Assembly (NCBI RefSeq): GCF_015355755.1 | Contig: NZ_JACVEE010000007.1 | Location: 1 to 64,000 of the forward strand | DNA from: Nocardia sp. XZ_19_385 | Lineage (GTDB): Bacteria; Actinomycetota; Actinomycetes; Mycobacteriales; Mycobacteriaceae | DNA: 64,000 nucleotides | Reading direction: 5' to 3' | Part shown: positions 47,903 through 57,657 of the stretch, piece after piece | How positions within the stretch are numbered: the stretch's first letter is position 1 | How the letters are laid out: every line of letters begins with the position of its first letter | Notes under the pieces: generated by a model | The model's input: the letters and a program-made list of their open reading frames with translations, nothing else | Database searches by the model: none | What the model was told of the DNA's origin: nothing | Position numbers and translations under genes: made by a program

Positions 47903-49681
47903 ATGACAAAGACTTTCGCAGCCGAGGCCACCACCATGTGCGCGGCGTTCCAAGCAACCATCGCCCGCCGCCGCCCGGATGCCGTGGCGATCCGCACGGT
48001 CGGCGGTGCCACGACCCTCACCTTCCGCGAGTGGGGTGAACGGGTCCGCGAACTCGCGGGTGCGCTCAGTGCCCTCGGTGTCGGACACGGCGACCGGGTC
48101 GCGTTGATGATGGCCAATCGGCCGGAGTTCTACCCGATCGACGTCGCCGTCCAACACCTCGGCGGCACCCCGTTCTCCATCTACAACACCTCGGCGGTAG
48201 AGCAGATCAACTACCTGCTGTCCGATTCCGGGGCACGAGTCGTGTTGTGCGAGAGCCAATTCGCCGATCGCCTGCTGGCCGCGATACCGGGCACCGCGGT
48301 CGAGCATGTCGTCTGTATCGACGCCGAACTCGCGGGGACCATCAGCCTGGACGCCGCTATCGCGATGACCGACCCGGCATTCGACTTCACCGCGGCTTGG
48401 CAGGCTGTGCGGCCCGATGACGTGCTGACCCTGATCTACACCTCCGGCACCACGGGCAATCCTAAAGGCGTTCAGCTGACCCATGCGAATGTGCTCGCGC
48501 TGATCGACGCGTTCGACGAACTACTGCGTATCGACCACAACGGCCGGATTGTCTCCTATCTGCCCAGTGCGCATATCGCCGACCGGTGGACCGCGCTCTA
48601 CACGATCGAGGTCTACGGCAATCAGATCACCACGGTCGCCGACCGCAAGGACTTCGCCGCCGCACTGGCGGACACCCACCCCACGGTGTTCGGCGGAGTC
48701 CCGCAGGTGTGGCAGAAACTGAAGGCGGCGGTCGAGGCCAAACTGGGTGAGGCCACCGGAATCAAAGCGGCACCGGCGAAGTGGGCCGTCGAGGTCGGCC
48801 GTGAGACATCCGATGCGCGCCTGGACGGCAAGTCCACCGGCCTGGCGTTGCGACTGCAACACCAACTCGCGGATCGCCTCGTGCTGGCGAAGCTGCGCTC
48901 GGCCCTGGGGCTGGACGGTCTGACGCTGGCGGTGTCCGCGGCTGCGCCCATCTCGCCGGATGTGCTGCGCTACTTCAACGGTCTCGGGATTCCGGTCGGC
49001 GACACCTGGGGTATGTCGGAACTTTCCGGGGTCGTCACGCTCAATACCCCCGACAATCTGCGCCCCGGCACGGTCGGCCGTCCCGTGCGCGGTTGCGAGC
49101 TCCGTATCGCCGAGGATGGCGAAATCCTGGCTCGCGGACCGTTCGTGATGAAGGGCTATCTCAATCAGCCCGAGAAGACCGCGGAAACGATCGACGCGGA
49201 CGGCTGGGTGGCGACCGGCGACGTCGGCGCCATCGACGCGGACGGCTATCTGACCATCGTGGACCGCAAGAAGGAACTCATCATCAACGCGGCCGGCAAG
49301 AACATGTCGCCGGGCAATATCGAAAGCTGGATCAAGGCCTTCTCGCCGCTGATCGGCCAAGCCATCGCGATCGGCGACAACCGAAAATACAATGTCGCAC
49401 TGATCGCACTGGATCCTGATGCTGCCGCGATTTACGCCGAAAAGACGGGTGTCGCAGCCGATCCCGCGACCCTGGCGAAGGATCCGGGAATCCGCGCAGC
49501 AGTCGAAGCCGCGGTCGAACTGGCCAACGCCAAACTCTCCCGCGTCGAACAGATCAAGAAGTTCGCGATCGTCCCCGACTTCTGGGAGCCGGGCAGCGAC
49601 GTTCTCACCCCGACCATGAAGCTACGGCGCAAGCCCATCAACGCCAACTACGCGGAAATGATCGAACACCTCTACGCGTGA
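47903..49681 (+). CDS. fadD: Long-chain fatty-acyl-CoA synthetase (FadD)
   Basis: A 592-residue AMP-forming acyl-CoA synthetase. The P-loop-like motif is YTSGTTGNPKGV (residues 179-190). GDTWGMSELSGVV is the adenine-binding block. VATGDVGAIDADGYLTIVDR holds the ribose-binding Asp, and KELIINAAGKNMSPGNIES is the hinge region. The length and the SIYNTSAVEQINYLL block resemble the FadD15/long-chain type rather than the 503-residue FadD13 of the mymA locus. It makes acyl-CoA from acids released or formed upstream. It starts 15 bp after the aldehyde dehydrogenase stop. Confidence 0.93.
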   Translation: MTKTFAAEATTMCAAFQATIARRRPDAVAIRTVGGATTLTFREWGERVRELAGALSALGVGHGDRVALMMANRPEFYPIDVAVQHLGGTPFSIYNTSAVEQINYLLSDSGARVVLCESQFADRLLAAIPGTAVEHVVCIDAELAGTISLDAAIAMTDPAFDFTAAWQAVRPDDVLTLIYTSGTTGNPKGVQLTHANVLALIDAFDELLRIDHNGRIVSYLPSAHIADRWTALYTIEVYGNQITTVADRKDFAAALADTHPTVFGGVPQVWQKLKAAVEAKLGEATGIKAAPAKWAVEVGRETSDARLDGKSTGLALRLQHQLADRLVLAKLRSALGLDGLTLAVSAAAPISPDVLRYFNGLGIPVGDTWGMSELSGVVTLNTPDNLRPGTVGRPVRGCELRIAEDGEILARGPFVMKGYLNQPEKTAETIDADGWVATGDVGAIDADGYLTIVDRKKELIINAAGKNMSPGNIESWIKAFSPLIGQAIAIGDNRKYNVALIALDPDAAAIYAEKTGVAADPATLAKDPGIRAAVEAAVELANAKLSRVEQIKKFAIVPDFWEPGSDVLTPTMKLRRKPINANYAEMIEHLYA

Positions 49682-49727
49682 CGACGTTTCGCAGGGTGCC
49701 CGACCCACACATCGAAGGAGCTCAACG

Positions 49728-50717
49728 GTGAGACACCCCGAGGCCGCCGTCCTGCCCGCGACTCGGCGCAGCGACCTGGTCGGAAGGCTCTGCCGGACAA
49801 TGCGCACCCGAATAGATGATTGGACGCTGACCGACCGTAGCGTCCGAATAATTCGTCTGCTCGCCGATTCCACCGGGATATTGCGCAACCCGCTCACGGC
49901 GCGAAGCCGGTCGGTGCGCACGGAATCGATACGCGGCCAATGGGTTCACGCGGGTCGAAGGTCGTCAGCCGGTGTTGGTGCCATTCTCTACCTGCACGGT
50001 GGCTGCTACTTCTTCGGTTCCAGCCGTTCGCATTACGGAATCGCCAAACGGCTGTCGCAGCACGCGGGTTGTCCGGTATTCCTGCTGGATTACCCGCTCG
50101 CTCCGGAACAGCCATTTCCGGCAGCACAGGACGCCACCCTCGCCGCCTACCGTTTGCTGCTGGACACCGGCCTCGCTCCGGAAAGTATTGCCATAGCGGG
50201 AGATTCGGCGGGCGGTCACCTCACCGCCGCGCTACTGAATGATATCCACCGACTCGGCCTCCCCATGCCCGCGGCGGCCGCGCTCTACTCCCCGGCGGCC
50301 GACTTGTCCGGGGAACTCGCCCGCCAGGCCAACCTGCGCGCCCCGGATCCGTTGTTACCGTTCGCCTTCTTGGCTGAGGGCGCTGCGTCCTACCTCGGTG
50401 GCGTGCCCCCCACCGACCCGCGCGTCGACATCCTCGCTGCCGACAAACGACGCTGGCCACCCATCCTGATCCAGATCGGCGAACTCGACATCCTGCGAGA
50501 CGACGCCCACGCTCTTGCCGAATCCCTGCACGCCGCCGACCGCGACTGCGCACTGCAAATCTGGCCGGGCCAGCCGCACGTCTTCCAAATCCTGGCCGGC
50601 GTACTGCCCCAGGGCCGGGCTGCGATTCGCTGCTCCGCGGACTTCCTCCGCAGCCGAATGGTTACCGGTCCGGCCGGTCACCGACCGGACGAAGAACAGG
50701 GCCCTGCCGCTGAATAG
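49728..50717 (+). CDS. Alpha/beta hydrolase, hormone-sensitive-lipase family (LipR-like)
   Basis: A 329-residue carboxylesterase. The HSL oxyanion motif is HGG (His90) in LYLHGGCYFFG, and the nucleophile is Ser160 in AGDSAGGHLTA. The Asp in QIGELDILRDDA and the His in GQPHVFQ complete the triad. It would cleave the ester that a Baeyer-Villiger reaction produces. M. tuberculosis LipR occupies the mymA operon in the same functional position. The start is GTG 49728 after AAGGAG. It is the last gene of the + operon. Confidence 0.9.
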   Translation: MRHPEAAVLPATRRSDLVGRLCRTMRTRIDDWTLTDRSVRIIRLLADSTGILRNPLTARSRSVRTESIRGQWVHAGRRSSAGVGAILYLHGGCYFFGSSRSHYGIAKRLSQHAGCPVFLLDYPLAPEQPFPAAQDATLAAYRLLLDTGLAPESIAIAGDSAGGHLTAALLNDIHRLGLPMPAAAALYSPAADLSGELARQANLRAPDPLLPFAFLAEGAASYLGGVPPTDPRVDILAADKRRWPPILIQIGELDILRDDAHALAESLHAADRDCALQIWPGQPHVFQILAGVLPQGRAAIRCSADFLRSRMVTGPAGHRPDEEQGPAAE

Positions 50718-50722
50718 CCGCA

Positions 50723-50767
50723 GGGCCGGAAATCACTGCACGCAAGAAGCATTGGTGATTCCGGCCC
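50723..50767. terminator. Bidirectional hairpin terminator
   Basis: Stem GGGCCGGAAATCAC against GTGATTCCGGCCC, with one bulged A and an 18-nt loop. It lies between the convergent ends of the esterase and racemase genes. Confidence 0.65.
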
Positions 50768-50796
50768 CGGTGTCTCGGCGGCGCGATCAGCTCGAT

Positions 50797-51930
50797 CTAT
50801 CGCACCGTGCACGCGCGTGTCAAGTCCGCGATCTCGGACTCCGGCAAACCCCAGGCGGTCAGGGCTGCTGCGATATCGCGCCCGCCGGTATCCATGGCTA
50901 CTGGTTCATCGAGCTGCGAGCGGCTGAAGCGCGGGGCGGGAGCGGGCTGGATCATTCCGCCGACTTCGACGAATGCCTTGCGCGCCTGGTTGTGTGGGTG
51001 TTCGTGTGCCTCCCACGGTGACAGGACCGGGGACACGCAGGCATCGGAATCGGCGCAGAGGCTGGCCCATTCATCGCGGTTCTTTGTTCGGAATGCTTCT
51101 CCGACCAGCTTTTTCGTCTCCTCGAACCCGGCCGGGTCCATTTGGAACGGCAGTCCGGCAGCGTCGATGCCGAGCTTGTCCAGCAGTTGAGCGTAGAACT
51201 GCGGTTCCACGCAGCCGACCGCCACATACTTGCCATCGGCGGTCTCGTAGGTGTCGTAGAACGGGGCGGCGCCGTCGAGCATGTTCTCCCCGCGCGGGTT
51301 CGGCCACATGCCGCCCGCGCGCATGCCGTGCAGGAACGACATGAGGATATTCGCACCGTCGACCATTGCGGCGTCGATGACCTGGCCCTTGCCTGAGCGT
51401 TCGCGCTCATAGAGCGCCGCGAGCACACCCAGAGCCAGGAATGATCCGCCACCGGCGAAGTCGCCCAGGAGATTCAGGGGTGCGTGGGGGCGTTCTCCGG
51501 CACGGCCGATCGGCTCGAGCGCACCGGCGATGGCGATGTAGTTGATGTCGTGTCCGGCTCGCGGAGCCAGTGGACCTTCCTGGCCCCAGCCGGTCATCCG
51601 GCCGTAGATCAGTCGCGGATTCACCGCCAGCAACTCGTCGGGTCCGATGCCGAGTCGTTCGGCGACGCCGGGGCGGAAACCTTCGATGAAGACGTCGGCG
51701 TCTCGGACGAACCGCTTGACCGCGGCAACCCCTTCGGGGCTCTTGAGGTCCACCGCGACGCTGCGGCGGCCGCGATCGAGGGGACCGGCCGGCGGGGTCA
51801 CCGCGGCCGATCCGCTCGCCCGATCTACGCGCAGGACCTCCGCGCCCAGATCGGCGAGGATCATGCACCCGAAGGGAGCCGGTGCGAGACTTGCGATTTC
51901 GACTACTTTGACTCCGGTCAACGGGCCCAT
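50797..51930 (-). CDS. Alpha-methylacyl-CoA racemase (CaiB/BaiF family)
   Basis: A 377-residue family III CoA-transferase-fold enzyme. The residues that act in M. tuberculosis MCR (His126, Asp156, Glu241) are matched by His127 in RAGHDINY, Asp157 in LLGDFAGGG and Glu242 in GCVEPQFYAQ. This supports a racemase rather than a CoA-transferase. It interconverts 2R- and 2S-methylacyl-CoA so that branched chains can enter beta-oxidation. It is the last gene of the minus-strand catabolic operon, 36 bp after the acyl-CoA dehydrogenase. Confidence 0.92.
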   Translation of the reverse strand: MGPLTGVKVVEIASLAPAPFGCMILADLGAEVLRVDRASGSAAVTPPAGPLDRGRRSVAVDLKSPEGVAAVKRFVRDADVFIEGFRPGVAERLGIGPDELLAVNPRLIYGRMTGWGQEGPLAPRAGHDINYIAIAGALEPIGRAGERPHAPLNLLGDFAGGGSFLALGVLAALYERERSGKGQVIDAAMVDGANILMSFLHGMRAGGMWPNPRGENMLDGAAPFYDTYETADGKYVAVGCVEPQFYAQLLDKLGIDAAGLPFQMDPAGFEETKKLVGEAFRTKNRDEWASLCADSDACVSPVLSPWEAHEHPHNQARKAFVEVGGMIQPAPAPRFSRSQLDEPVAMDTGGRDIAAALTAWGLPESEIADLTRACTVR

Positions 51931-51966
51931 GATCGCTCTACTTTCTGGTTGAGATAGGTAGGGGCA

Positions 51967-53115
51967 CTACAGGCTTCGCGAAATCAGTTCCTTCATGATT
52001 TCGCTGGTGCCGCCGTAGATCTTCTGGATGCGGGAGTCGGCGTACATGCGGGCGATCGGGTACTCGACCATGTAGCCGTAGCCGCCGAAGATCTGCACGC
52101 AGCGGTCCACGACGATGCACTGCTGTTCGGTGAGCCACCATTTGGCCTTGGCGGCTGTGGTGATGTCGAGTTCGCCGCGCAGATGCTTCTCGATGCAGCT
52201 GTCCAGGTAGGTCCAGCACACCGAGGCGAGGGTGTCGCATTCGGCGAGGACGAATTTGGTGTTCTGGAAGGCGAAGATCGGTTTGCCGAACGCGGTGCGT
52301 TCCTTGGCGTAGTCGACGGTCACCTGGACCGCCTTCTCGACGGTGGCCGCCGCCGAGACCGCGAGAATGAGCCGCTCCTGCGGGAGCTGCTGCATGAGCT
52401 GGATGAAGCCCTGCCCCTCCACCCTGCCCAGGACATTGGCCTGGGGCACCCGCACGTCGACGAAGTTCAGCTCGCAGGTGTCCTGGCCGTGCTGGCCGAC
52501 TTTCTCGAGGTTGCGCCCACGCGAGAATCCGGGGAGATCCTTGGTTTCCACGCCGATCAGCGAAACATCGCCGATCCCACCGGCATCGGCGGTCTTGGCT
52601 ACCACGATGACGAGATCGCACAGGAACCCATTGGAGATGAAAGTTTTCGCGCCATTGATGACGTAGTCTCCGCCCTCTTTGACCGCCCGCGTCTTGATCG
52701 CCTGCAGATCGGATCCGGTACCCGGCTCGGTCATGGCGATGGCGGCGACCATCTCGCCGCTGGCCATCTTGGGCAGCCACGCGAGCTTCTGCTCGTGGGT
52801 GCCGTACGCGTTGATGTAGTGCGCGATGATGCCGCTGTGCAGCATGCCGCCGAAACTCGGTGCGAGAGTGCGGACCTGCTCGATGCCGATGGCCGCCTCG
52901 TGGGCGAAGTTACCGCCGCCACCGCCGTATTCCTCGGGGATGCTGGCACACAGCAGGCCGAGTTCGCCCGCCTCGTACCAGACGTCCCGGTCTACGTGCT
53001 GCTGCTTGGACCACCGGTCCTCGTGCGGCACACAATATTTGGTAAAGAAGTTGCGGGCCAGTTCGGCGACCTGGTCGAGGTCGTCGTTCATCCACCCGGG
53101 GCGGTGCGCGGTCAC
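51967..53115 (-). CDS. Acyl-CoA dehydrogenase, LCAD-like
   Basis: A 382-residue FAD enzyme that introduces the alpha-beta double bond. The family blocks are IAMTEPGTGSDLQAIKTRAV, YVINGAKTFISNGFLCDLVI, ERTAFGKPIFAFQ and VQIFGGYGYMVEYPIARMYA. The C-terminal motif reads IYGGTSEIMKELI, with Gly where MCAD has its catalytic Glu. As in LCAD, the base is more likely Glu247 in QQLPQERLILA. GTG 53115 is chosen because AGGGAGA lies 4 nt upstream and it overlaps the previous stop by 4 bp. Confidence 0.92.
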   Translation of the reverse strand: MTAHRPGWMNDDLDQVAELARNFFTKYCVPHEDRWSKQQHVDRDVWYEAGELGLLCASIPEEYGGGGGNFAHEAAIGIEQVRTLAPSFGGMLHSGIIAHYINAYGTHEQKLAWLPKMASGEMVAAIAMTEPGTGSDLQAIKTRAVKEGGDYVINGAKTFISNGFLCDLVIVVAKTADAGGIGDVSLIGVETKDLPGFSRGRNLEKVGQHGQDTCELNFVDVRVPQANVLGRVEGQGFIQLMQQLPQERLILAVSAAATVEKAVQVTVDYAKERTAFGKPIFAFQNTKFVLAECDTLASVCWTYLDSCIEKHLRGELDITTAAKAKWWLTEQQCIVVDRCVQIFGGYGYMVEYPIARMYADSRIQKIYGGTSEIMKELISRSL

Positions 53116-53981
53116 GAGATCTCCCTGGAAGTGTTCGAGATGCCCGCCATTTCCCGGACCAGCTGGGAGACAGCAGAGGTGGCATCGAGTTGGGGGCAAT
53201 GCCCGGCATGCGGCAGCACGACAAGTCGGCTGCCGGGGTTGGCGTCGTACAGAATTCGACTGGCCGAGACCGGAACGAGCCGGTCACGGGCACCGTGCAC
53301 GGCGACCAGTGGGACACGCACGTCGCCGTGATCGGTCGTGCGGTCGAGCTCGGCCTTGAATCGGGCGCCCAAGCGTAGGAGCCGGTGGGTTTCGGCGGGG
53401 TCGGATGCGACCGCCGCGAGTTGTGCCACGACCTCGGGAACAACTGCGGATTTGCGCCCGTACAGCAGCGATTGCGCGGCTCTGGTGGCCAAGGATCGAT
53501 GCACTCGCTCGGGGCAGCCAATAGCGGCGTAGAGCTGATTCGCGCTGACGATCGGATCGAGCCCGATCGAGACGAGCCGCCTCCAGGTGATCCCGGCGGT
53601 ATCGAGGGCGACCACCGCATTGACAGGCAGGTCGACCGCGCGCCCGGCCCGGAGCGCCATGGCCGCGCCGAGTGAGTTGCCCACCAGTACAACACCGTTG
53701 GAACCCGCGTAGCGCCGAATCACCTCTCCGAGAAACCTATCCAGCTGCGGCACCAGGCTGCCCGGTAGCAGCGGATCGGCCTTCCCGAAGCCGGGCAGGT
53801 CGACGGCTACCGCCGCCCGCCCGGCCCGGTGCAGGAGATCGAGAAGGGGAATCCAGGTCTCGGCCGCGTGTGCGAAACCGTGCACCAGCACGATGGTGGG
53901 GCCGTCACCGGCCACCACCAGTTCACGAGTGCGGTACTCGGAGTAGGTGGCCCGTCGCTCGACGCTGAACGACGTGGGCAT
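53112..53981 (-). CDS. Alpha/beta-fold hydrolase
   Basis: A 289-residue hydrolase. The oxyanion region is IVLVHGFAHAAETW and the nucleophile elbow is VLVGNSLGAAMAL (GNSLG). The late Asp lies in VHGARDRLVPV and the His in PHAGHCPQLD. The family covers epoxide hydrolases, C-C bond (MhpC-like) hydrolases and thioesterases. In this cluster, ring or ester cleavage or CoA release are all possible. ATG 53981 shares a base with the upstream stop. Confidence 0.88.
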   Translation of the reverse strand: MPTSFSVERRATYSEYRTRELVVAGDGPTIVLVHGFAHAAETWIPLLDLLHRAGRAAVAVDLPGFGKADPLLPGSLVPQLDRFLGEVIRRYAGSNGVVLVGNSLGAAMALRAGRAVDLPVNAVVALDTAGITWRRLVSIGLDPIVSANQLYAAIGCPERVHRSLATRAAQSLLYGRKSAVVPEVVAQLAAVASDPAETHRLLRLGARFKAELDRTTDHGDVRVPLVAVHGARDRLVPVSASRILYDANPGSRLVVLPHAGHCPQLDATSAVSQLVREMAGISNTSREIS

Positions 53982-54862
53982 CAGGACCAGCGATCGAACT
54001 GCGCGGGCAGCTCGTCCAGGACCCACGGTCCGTCGACTTCGACCGTCTCGGCGAAGGTCCAGCCTTCGAGTAGCGAGACGGCACCGCCCTGCACCGCGAG
54101 CACCTTGCCATTGAGCGGGCACTTCTCACTCGCCAGGTAGGCGACGATGGGCGCGATATTGGCCGGGCTGAAGGCGTCGAATTCGCCCTCGGGCACCTCT
54201 TCGGCGAAGATGGCGGCCATGCCGGGGGTGGCCAGGGTAAGCCGGGTGCGGGCCACCGGCGCAATCGCGTTGACACGCACCCCGTACCGCGAGAGTTCTT
54301 CGGCGGCAACGAGAGTCATCGCGGCAATGCCCGCCTTGGCAGCGGCGTAGTTGACCTGTCCGGGCAGCGTCGAGAAGGTGCCCGAGGCGGAGGCGGTGTT
54401 GATCACCGAGGCATTGCGCGGCGTTCCCGCCTTCGACTGCTCTTTCCAGTACACGGCCGCGTGGCGCAGCACATTGAAGTGGCCGTTCAGGTGCACACCG
54501 ATCACCGATTCCCACTGCGCGCGCTCGATGCCCGCGATGAACGCGTCGCGCAGGATGCCCGCGTTGTTCACCACGATGTCGAGACCGCCGAACTCTGAGA
54601 TCGCCTGGTCGACAAGCTTCTTCGCACCATCCCAGTCGCTGACGCTGTCGGTGTTGGCGACCGCCCTGCCGCCCGCGGCGATGATTTCATCGACGACCTG
54701 CTGTGCCGGGCCGGCGTCGGAGCCGGCGCCGTCATTGGACCCGCCGAGGTCGTTGACGACCACGGCAATACCTTGCGAGGCCAGCAGCCGCGCGTGTTCG
54801 CGGCCGATGCCGCGTCCCGCCCCGGTGACGATCGCGACGCGTGAAGAATCTGTTGCACCCAT
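53981..54862 (-). CDS. SDR-family hydroxyacyl-CoA dehydrogenase, HSD17B4-like
   Basis: A 293-residue SDR. VAIVTGAGRGIGREHARLLA and the following VVVNDLGGSNDGAG are typical of the (3R)-hydroxyacyl-CoA dehydrogenase domain of multifunctional enzyme 2/HSD17B4. VNNAGILRD and INTASASGTF with NYAAAKAG supply the rest of the active site. It fits the third step of beta-oxidation, after the MaoC hydratase, which makes the 3R-hydroxy form. It overlaps the hydrolase start by one base. Confidence 0.9.
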   Translation of the reverse strand: MGATDSSRVAIVTGAGRGIGREHARLLASQGIAVVVNDLGGSNDGAGSDAGPAQQVVDEIIAAGGRAVANTDSVSDWDGAKKLVDQAISEFGGLDIVVNNAGILRDAFIAGIERAQWESVIGVHLNGHFNVLRHAAVYWKEQSKAGTPRNASVINTASASGTFSTLPGQVNYAAAKAGIAAMTLVAAEELSRYGVRVNAIAPVARTRLTLATPGMAAIFAEEVPEGEFDAFSPANIAPIVAYLASEKCPLNGKVLAVQGGAVSLLEGWTFAETVEVDGPWVLDELPAQFDRWS

Positions 54863-54896
54863 GTGAGTTCCCTTGTCTAGGTGTGGAAGTGGGTGA

Positions 54897-55328
54897 TCAG
54901 GCGACGAGGTCGGCCAGCTTGAGCAGCGAGGCTTCCAGCTCCTTGAAGGCGGTGCGCTCGATGGCCTTGCCGATCGCGCCGACCATCATCTGGCTGATGA
55001 ACTCGGCGTCGATCTTGGCGATCGACCCTGCACCGTTGGCTTCGACGGACATGGTGAAGGTGACCTTGGCGTTTGCCATGCCGGCCCCGGAGATGGTGAA
55101 GGTATTGGGGGCGTCGTACTGGGTGACCTCCCAGACGATCGTGTTGGGCATACCCATGATCGAGACGACTTCGCTCATCTTGTCGCCCTGGGCGATCACG
55201 GTCGGAGCTTCGCTCTTCCACTTGTCGTGCAGGGTGTTCCATTCGGCATTGCGGCTCGGGTCGGCGATGATCGCCCACACCTTGTCCTGCGAAGCCGCGA
55301 TTTCCTTGGAGGCCGATGCCAGTGCCAT
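54897..55328 (-). CDS. SRPBCC-family protein
   Basis: A 143-residue START-like protein: ASKEIAASQDKVWAIIADPS then RNAEWNTLHDKW at the N-terminus, a beta-sheet middle (FTISGAGMANAKVTFTMSVE) and a long C-terminal helix. It probably binds a lipid-like intermediate. It is different from the SRPBCC protein at 45939. AAGGAA precedes the ATG. It sits between the thiolase and SDR genes of the minus operon. Confidence 0.82.
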   Translation of the reverse strand: MALASASKEIAASQDKVWAIIADPSRNAEWNTLHDKWKSEAPTVIAQGDKMSEVVSIMGMPNTIVWEVTQYDAPNTFTISGAGMANAKVTFTMSVEANGAGSIAKIDAEFISQMMVGAIGKAIERTAFKELEASLLKLADLVA

Positions 55329-55384
55329 GAGTTGATTCCTTCTCGAATGTGTATGTCGGAGTGTGGGATTGCCGCAGCGCGGGA

Positions 55385-56584
55385 TCAGCGCTCGGCGGGG
55401 CGGTAGGCGGTTACCACGGCGGATCCGCCGAGTCCGATGTTGTGGGCCAGGGCGACCTTGGCTCCGGCGACCTGGCGCTGGTCTGCCTGACCGCGCAGCT
55501 GCCAGACCAGCTCAGCGGTCTGCGCGAGGCCGGTCGCGCCGAGCGGGTGGCCCTTGGAGATCAGGCCGCCGGACGGGTTGACCACCCAGCGACCCCCGTA
55601 GGTGGTGTCGCCCGCGTCGAGAAGCTTGTGCGCCTCGCCCTCTGCGGCCAGGCCGAGCGCTTCGTAGGTGAGCAGTTCATTGGGGGCGAAGCAGTCGTGC
55701 AGTTCGATGACGTCCACGTCATCGGGGGTGATCTGCGCCTGCTCGTAGACCCGCTGGGCGGCCAGGCGGCTCATATCCGCGCCGACCAGGGTGATCAGGC
55801 TCTTGTTATCGAAGGTGCCCGGTACGTCGGTGACCAGCGATTGACCGACGATCTCGATCGCCTGCGCCGAGAGATCGTTCTCGATGACGAATCGCTCGCT
55901 GGCCAGGATCGCCGCACCCGAACCGTCCGAGGTGGGCGAGCACATCGGCCGGGTGATTCCCGCCGCTCCGTAGACCATCTTGGCGGTCTTGATCTCGTCC
56001 TCGGTGTAGCTGTCCTGGAACTGGGCGTACGGATTGTTCACCGAGTGGCGGTGGTTCTTGACCGCGATCTGGACGAAGTGTTCCGGTGTGGAGCCGTACT
56101 TCTCATTGTGTTCCAGCCCCGCCGCGCCGAACATCCACGGCGCGGGCGGGAACGCGATCTCCCGCAGTTCGGCCATGGCCAGCAGGTGTCGCTGCATGGG
56201 CGGCTCACGGTCTTCGTAGGTGTTGCCGAGCGAGCCGGGCTGCATCTTCTCGAAGCCGATGGCAAGGGTGCAATCCGCGAGCCCGCCTCGAATGGCTTGG
56301 GCGGCAAGGTACATCGCGCTCGAACCGGTCGAGCAATTGCTGTTCACGTTGAATACGGGAATGCCGGTCAGGCCGAGTCCATAGACGGCGCGGTGGCCCG
56401 AACACGAATCGCCGTAGCAATAGCCCGCATAGGCCTGCTGCACCTTGTCGTAAGCGATTCCGGCGTCTTGCAGCGCCTTGGTGCCGGACTCGAGTGCCAT
56501 GTCCGGGTAGTCCCAGCCCTCGCGGCGGCCCGGCTTCTCGAATTTCGTCAGGCCGACGCCGATGACGAATACGCGGTTCTTCAT
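55385..56584 (-). CDS. SCP2-type thiolase/lipid-transfer protein
   Basis: A 399-residue thiolase-fold enzyme of the SCPx/Ltp class. The nucleophile is Cys84 in [16 protein letters not shown]. His residues lie in [14 protein letters not shown] and in [15 protein letters not shown], as in active members. It should cleave 3-oxoacyl-CoA, or act as an aldolase-type lyase as Ltp2-4 do in sterol side-chain breakdown. The latter usually need a DUF35 partner, which is not seen here. AGGAG precedes the ATG. It lies 38 bp after the MaoC gene. Confidence 0.92.
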   Translation of the reverse strand: MKNRVFVIGVGLTKFEKPGRREGWDYPDMALESGTKALQDAGIAYDKVQQAYAGYCYGDSCSGHRAVYGLGLTGIPVFNVNSNCSTGSSAMYLAAQAIRGGLADCTLAIGFEKMQPGSLGNTYEDREPPMQRHLLAMAELREIAFPPAPWMFGAAGLEHNEKYGSTPEHFVQIAVKNHRHSVNNPYAQFQDSYTEDEIKTAKMVYGAAGITRPMCSPTSDGSGAAILASERFVIENDLSAQAIEIVGQSLVTDVPGTFDNKSLITLVGADMSRLAAQRVYEQAQITPDDVDVIELHDCFAPNELLTYEALGLAAEGEAHKLLDAGDTTYGGRWVVNPSGGLISKGHPLGATGLAQTAELVWQLRGQADQRQVAGAKVALAHNIGLGGSAVVTAYRPAER

Positions 56585-56622
56585 CGTTCAACTCCTATGA
56601 ATTACGCTGTGGGGCAGGGGAA

Positions 56623-57480
56623 TCAGGCGATCTCGGCGATGCCGTCCTTGATGAGCGCGGCGCCCTCGTTGCTCGCGCTCTCGAAGGCGTAGATCTGCCG
56701 CCCCTCGGTCTCGCCGGTGTGCCAGATCGAGGTGGTCATCGTCTGTTCCGGTCGCGCGGGCTTGCTGAACCGCACCGCCAGGCGCTTGAGCCGGGTCGGA
56801 TCGTCGACCGCGACCTGGGACAGCACCGCGTGCGAGGTGAACGCCATGGTGCACAGGCCGTGGATGATGATGCCGGGAAGGCCCATCTGCCTCGCGAATT
56901 CATCGTCCAGGTGGATCGGCATCGGATCACCGGCCGGTTCGGCGTAGCGGAAGGTCTGGTCCTTGTCGAACTGCTGCTCGACCATGAAATCGGCCGCGCG
57001 GTTGCGCAGTGATTCGTCGAAAGAGTGTGCGGGGGCGAGGGTTCCGGCCTCGTGCGGCCATACCCCACCCTTGAAGAATCCGGAGAAGTACTGCTCGTTG
57101 ACCAGTTCACCGGCCGCGTCGCGGGTTTCGCCGATGGTGGTCACCACGACGCCGGTGGACTTGCCGTGAATGCCGAGGACCTTGGATCGCACGTGCAGCG
57201 TCTCGCCGGGAACGATCGCCCGGTGGAAGCGGAAGTCCTGCTCACCGTGCAGGATCCGGAACACCAGCTCGTCCGGGACGACCGACATGGTGTGGTCGGC
57301 CATATCCGTCAACGCGGGAACGACGGCGAACACCGGGGGAGCGTAGGTGCCGTCGAGGTGCTGCGAGATCGGGTCGTTGGTGGCCTCGGCGTACGCGATC
57401 GTACGTTCCTTCTCGACCGGGAATTCGATCTCGGTAGTCCAGCTGCCGATACCGTCGACGTTGAACGCGTGCTCTGACAA
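56623..57480 (-). CDS. MaoC-like double hot-dog enoyl-CoA hydratase
   Basis: A 285-residue (R)-specific hydratase. The N-terminal hot-dog domain (AYAEATNDPISQHLDGTYAP) lacks catalytic residues. The C-terminal domain carries the hydratase-2 motif in YAEPAGDPMPIHLDDEFARQ followed by MGLPGIIIHGLC, with the Asp and His at the expected sites. The start is a TTG at 57480 because GAGGAGG lies 6 nt upstream and the protein then begins like relatives (SEHAFNVDGIGSW). It is the first gene of the minus operon, divergent from an AraC regulator. Confidence 0.9.
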   Translation of the reverse strand: MSEHAFNVDGIGSWTTEIEFPVEKERTIAYAEATNDPISQHLDGTYAPPVFAVVPALTDMADHTMSVVPDELVFRILHGEQDFRFHRAIVPGETLHVRSKVLGIHGKSTGVVVTTIGETRDAAGELVNEQYFSGFFKGGVWPHEAGTLAPAHSFDESLRNRAADFMVEQQFDKDQTFRYAEPAGDPMPIHLDDEFARQMGLPGIIIHGLCTMAFTSHAVLSQVAVDDPTRLKRLAVRFSKPARPEQTMTTSIWHTGETEGRQIYAFESASNEGAALIKDGIAEIA

Positions 57481-57657
57481 GTGCCGTCCTCCTCGGAGAA
57501 ATAGTTCGCGTTTCACGGCCGGGCGACGGCGTGCTCGCTGATATTTCGAGGCTATGAACGGCGGAGCGTGGCGAGAATGACTCGTCCTCGCGCGGTTCGT
57601 GACAGAAACGCGCATGGTCCGCTGATACGTTGCAGTCTCGTCGATCCAGGAAGGAGC

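Noticed and set aside
55349..56692. 447-codon plus-strand frame opposite the thiolase
   Set aside because: Thiolase active-site motifs are on the minus strand; the plus frame is composition-driven.
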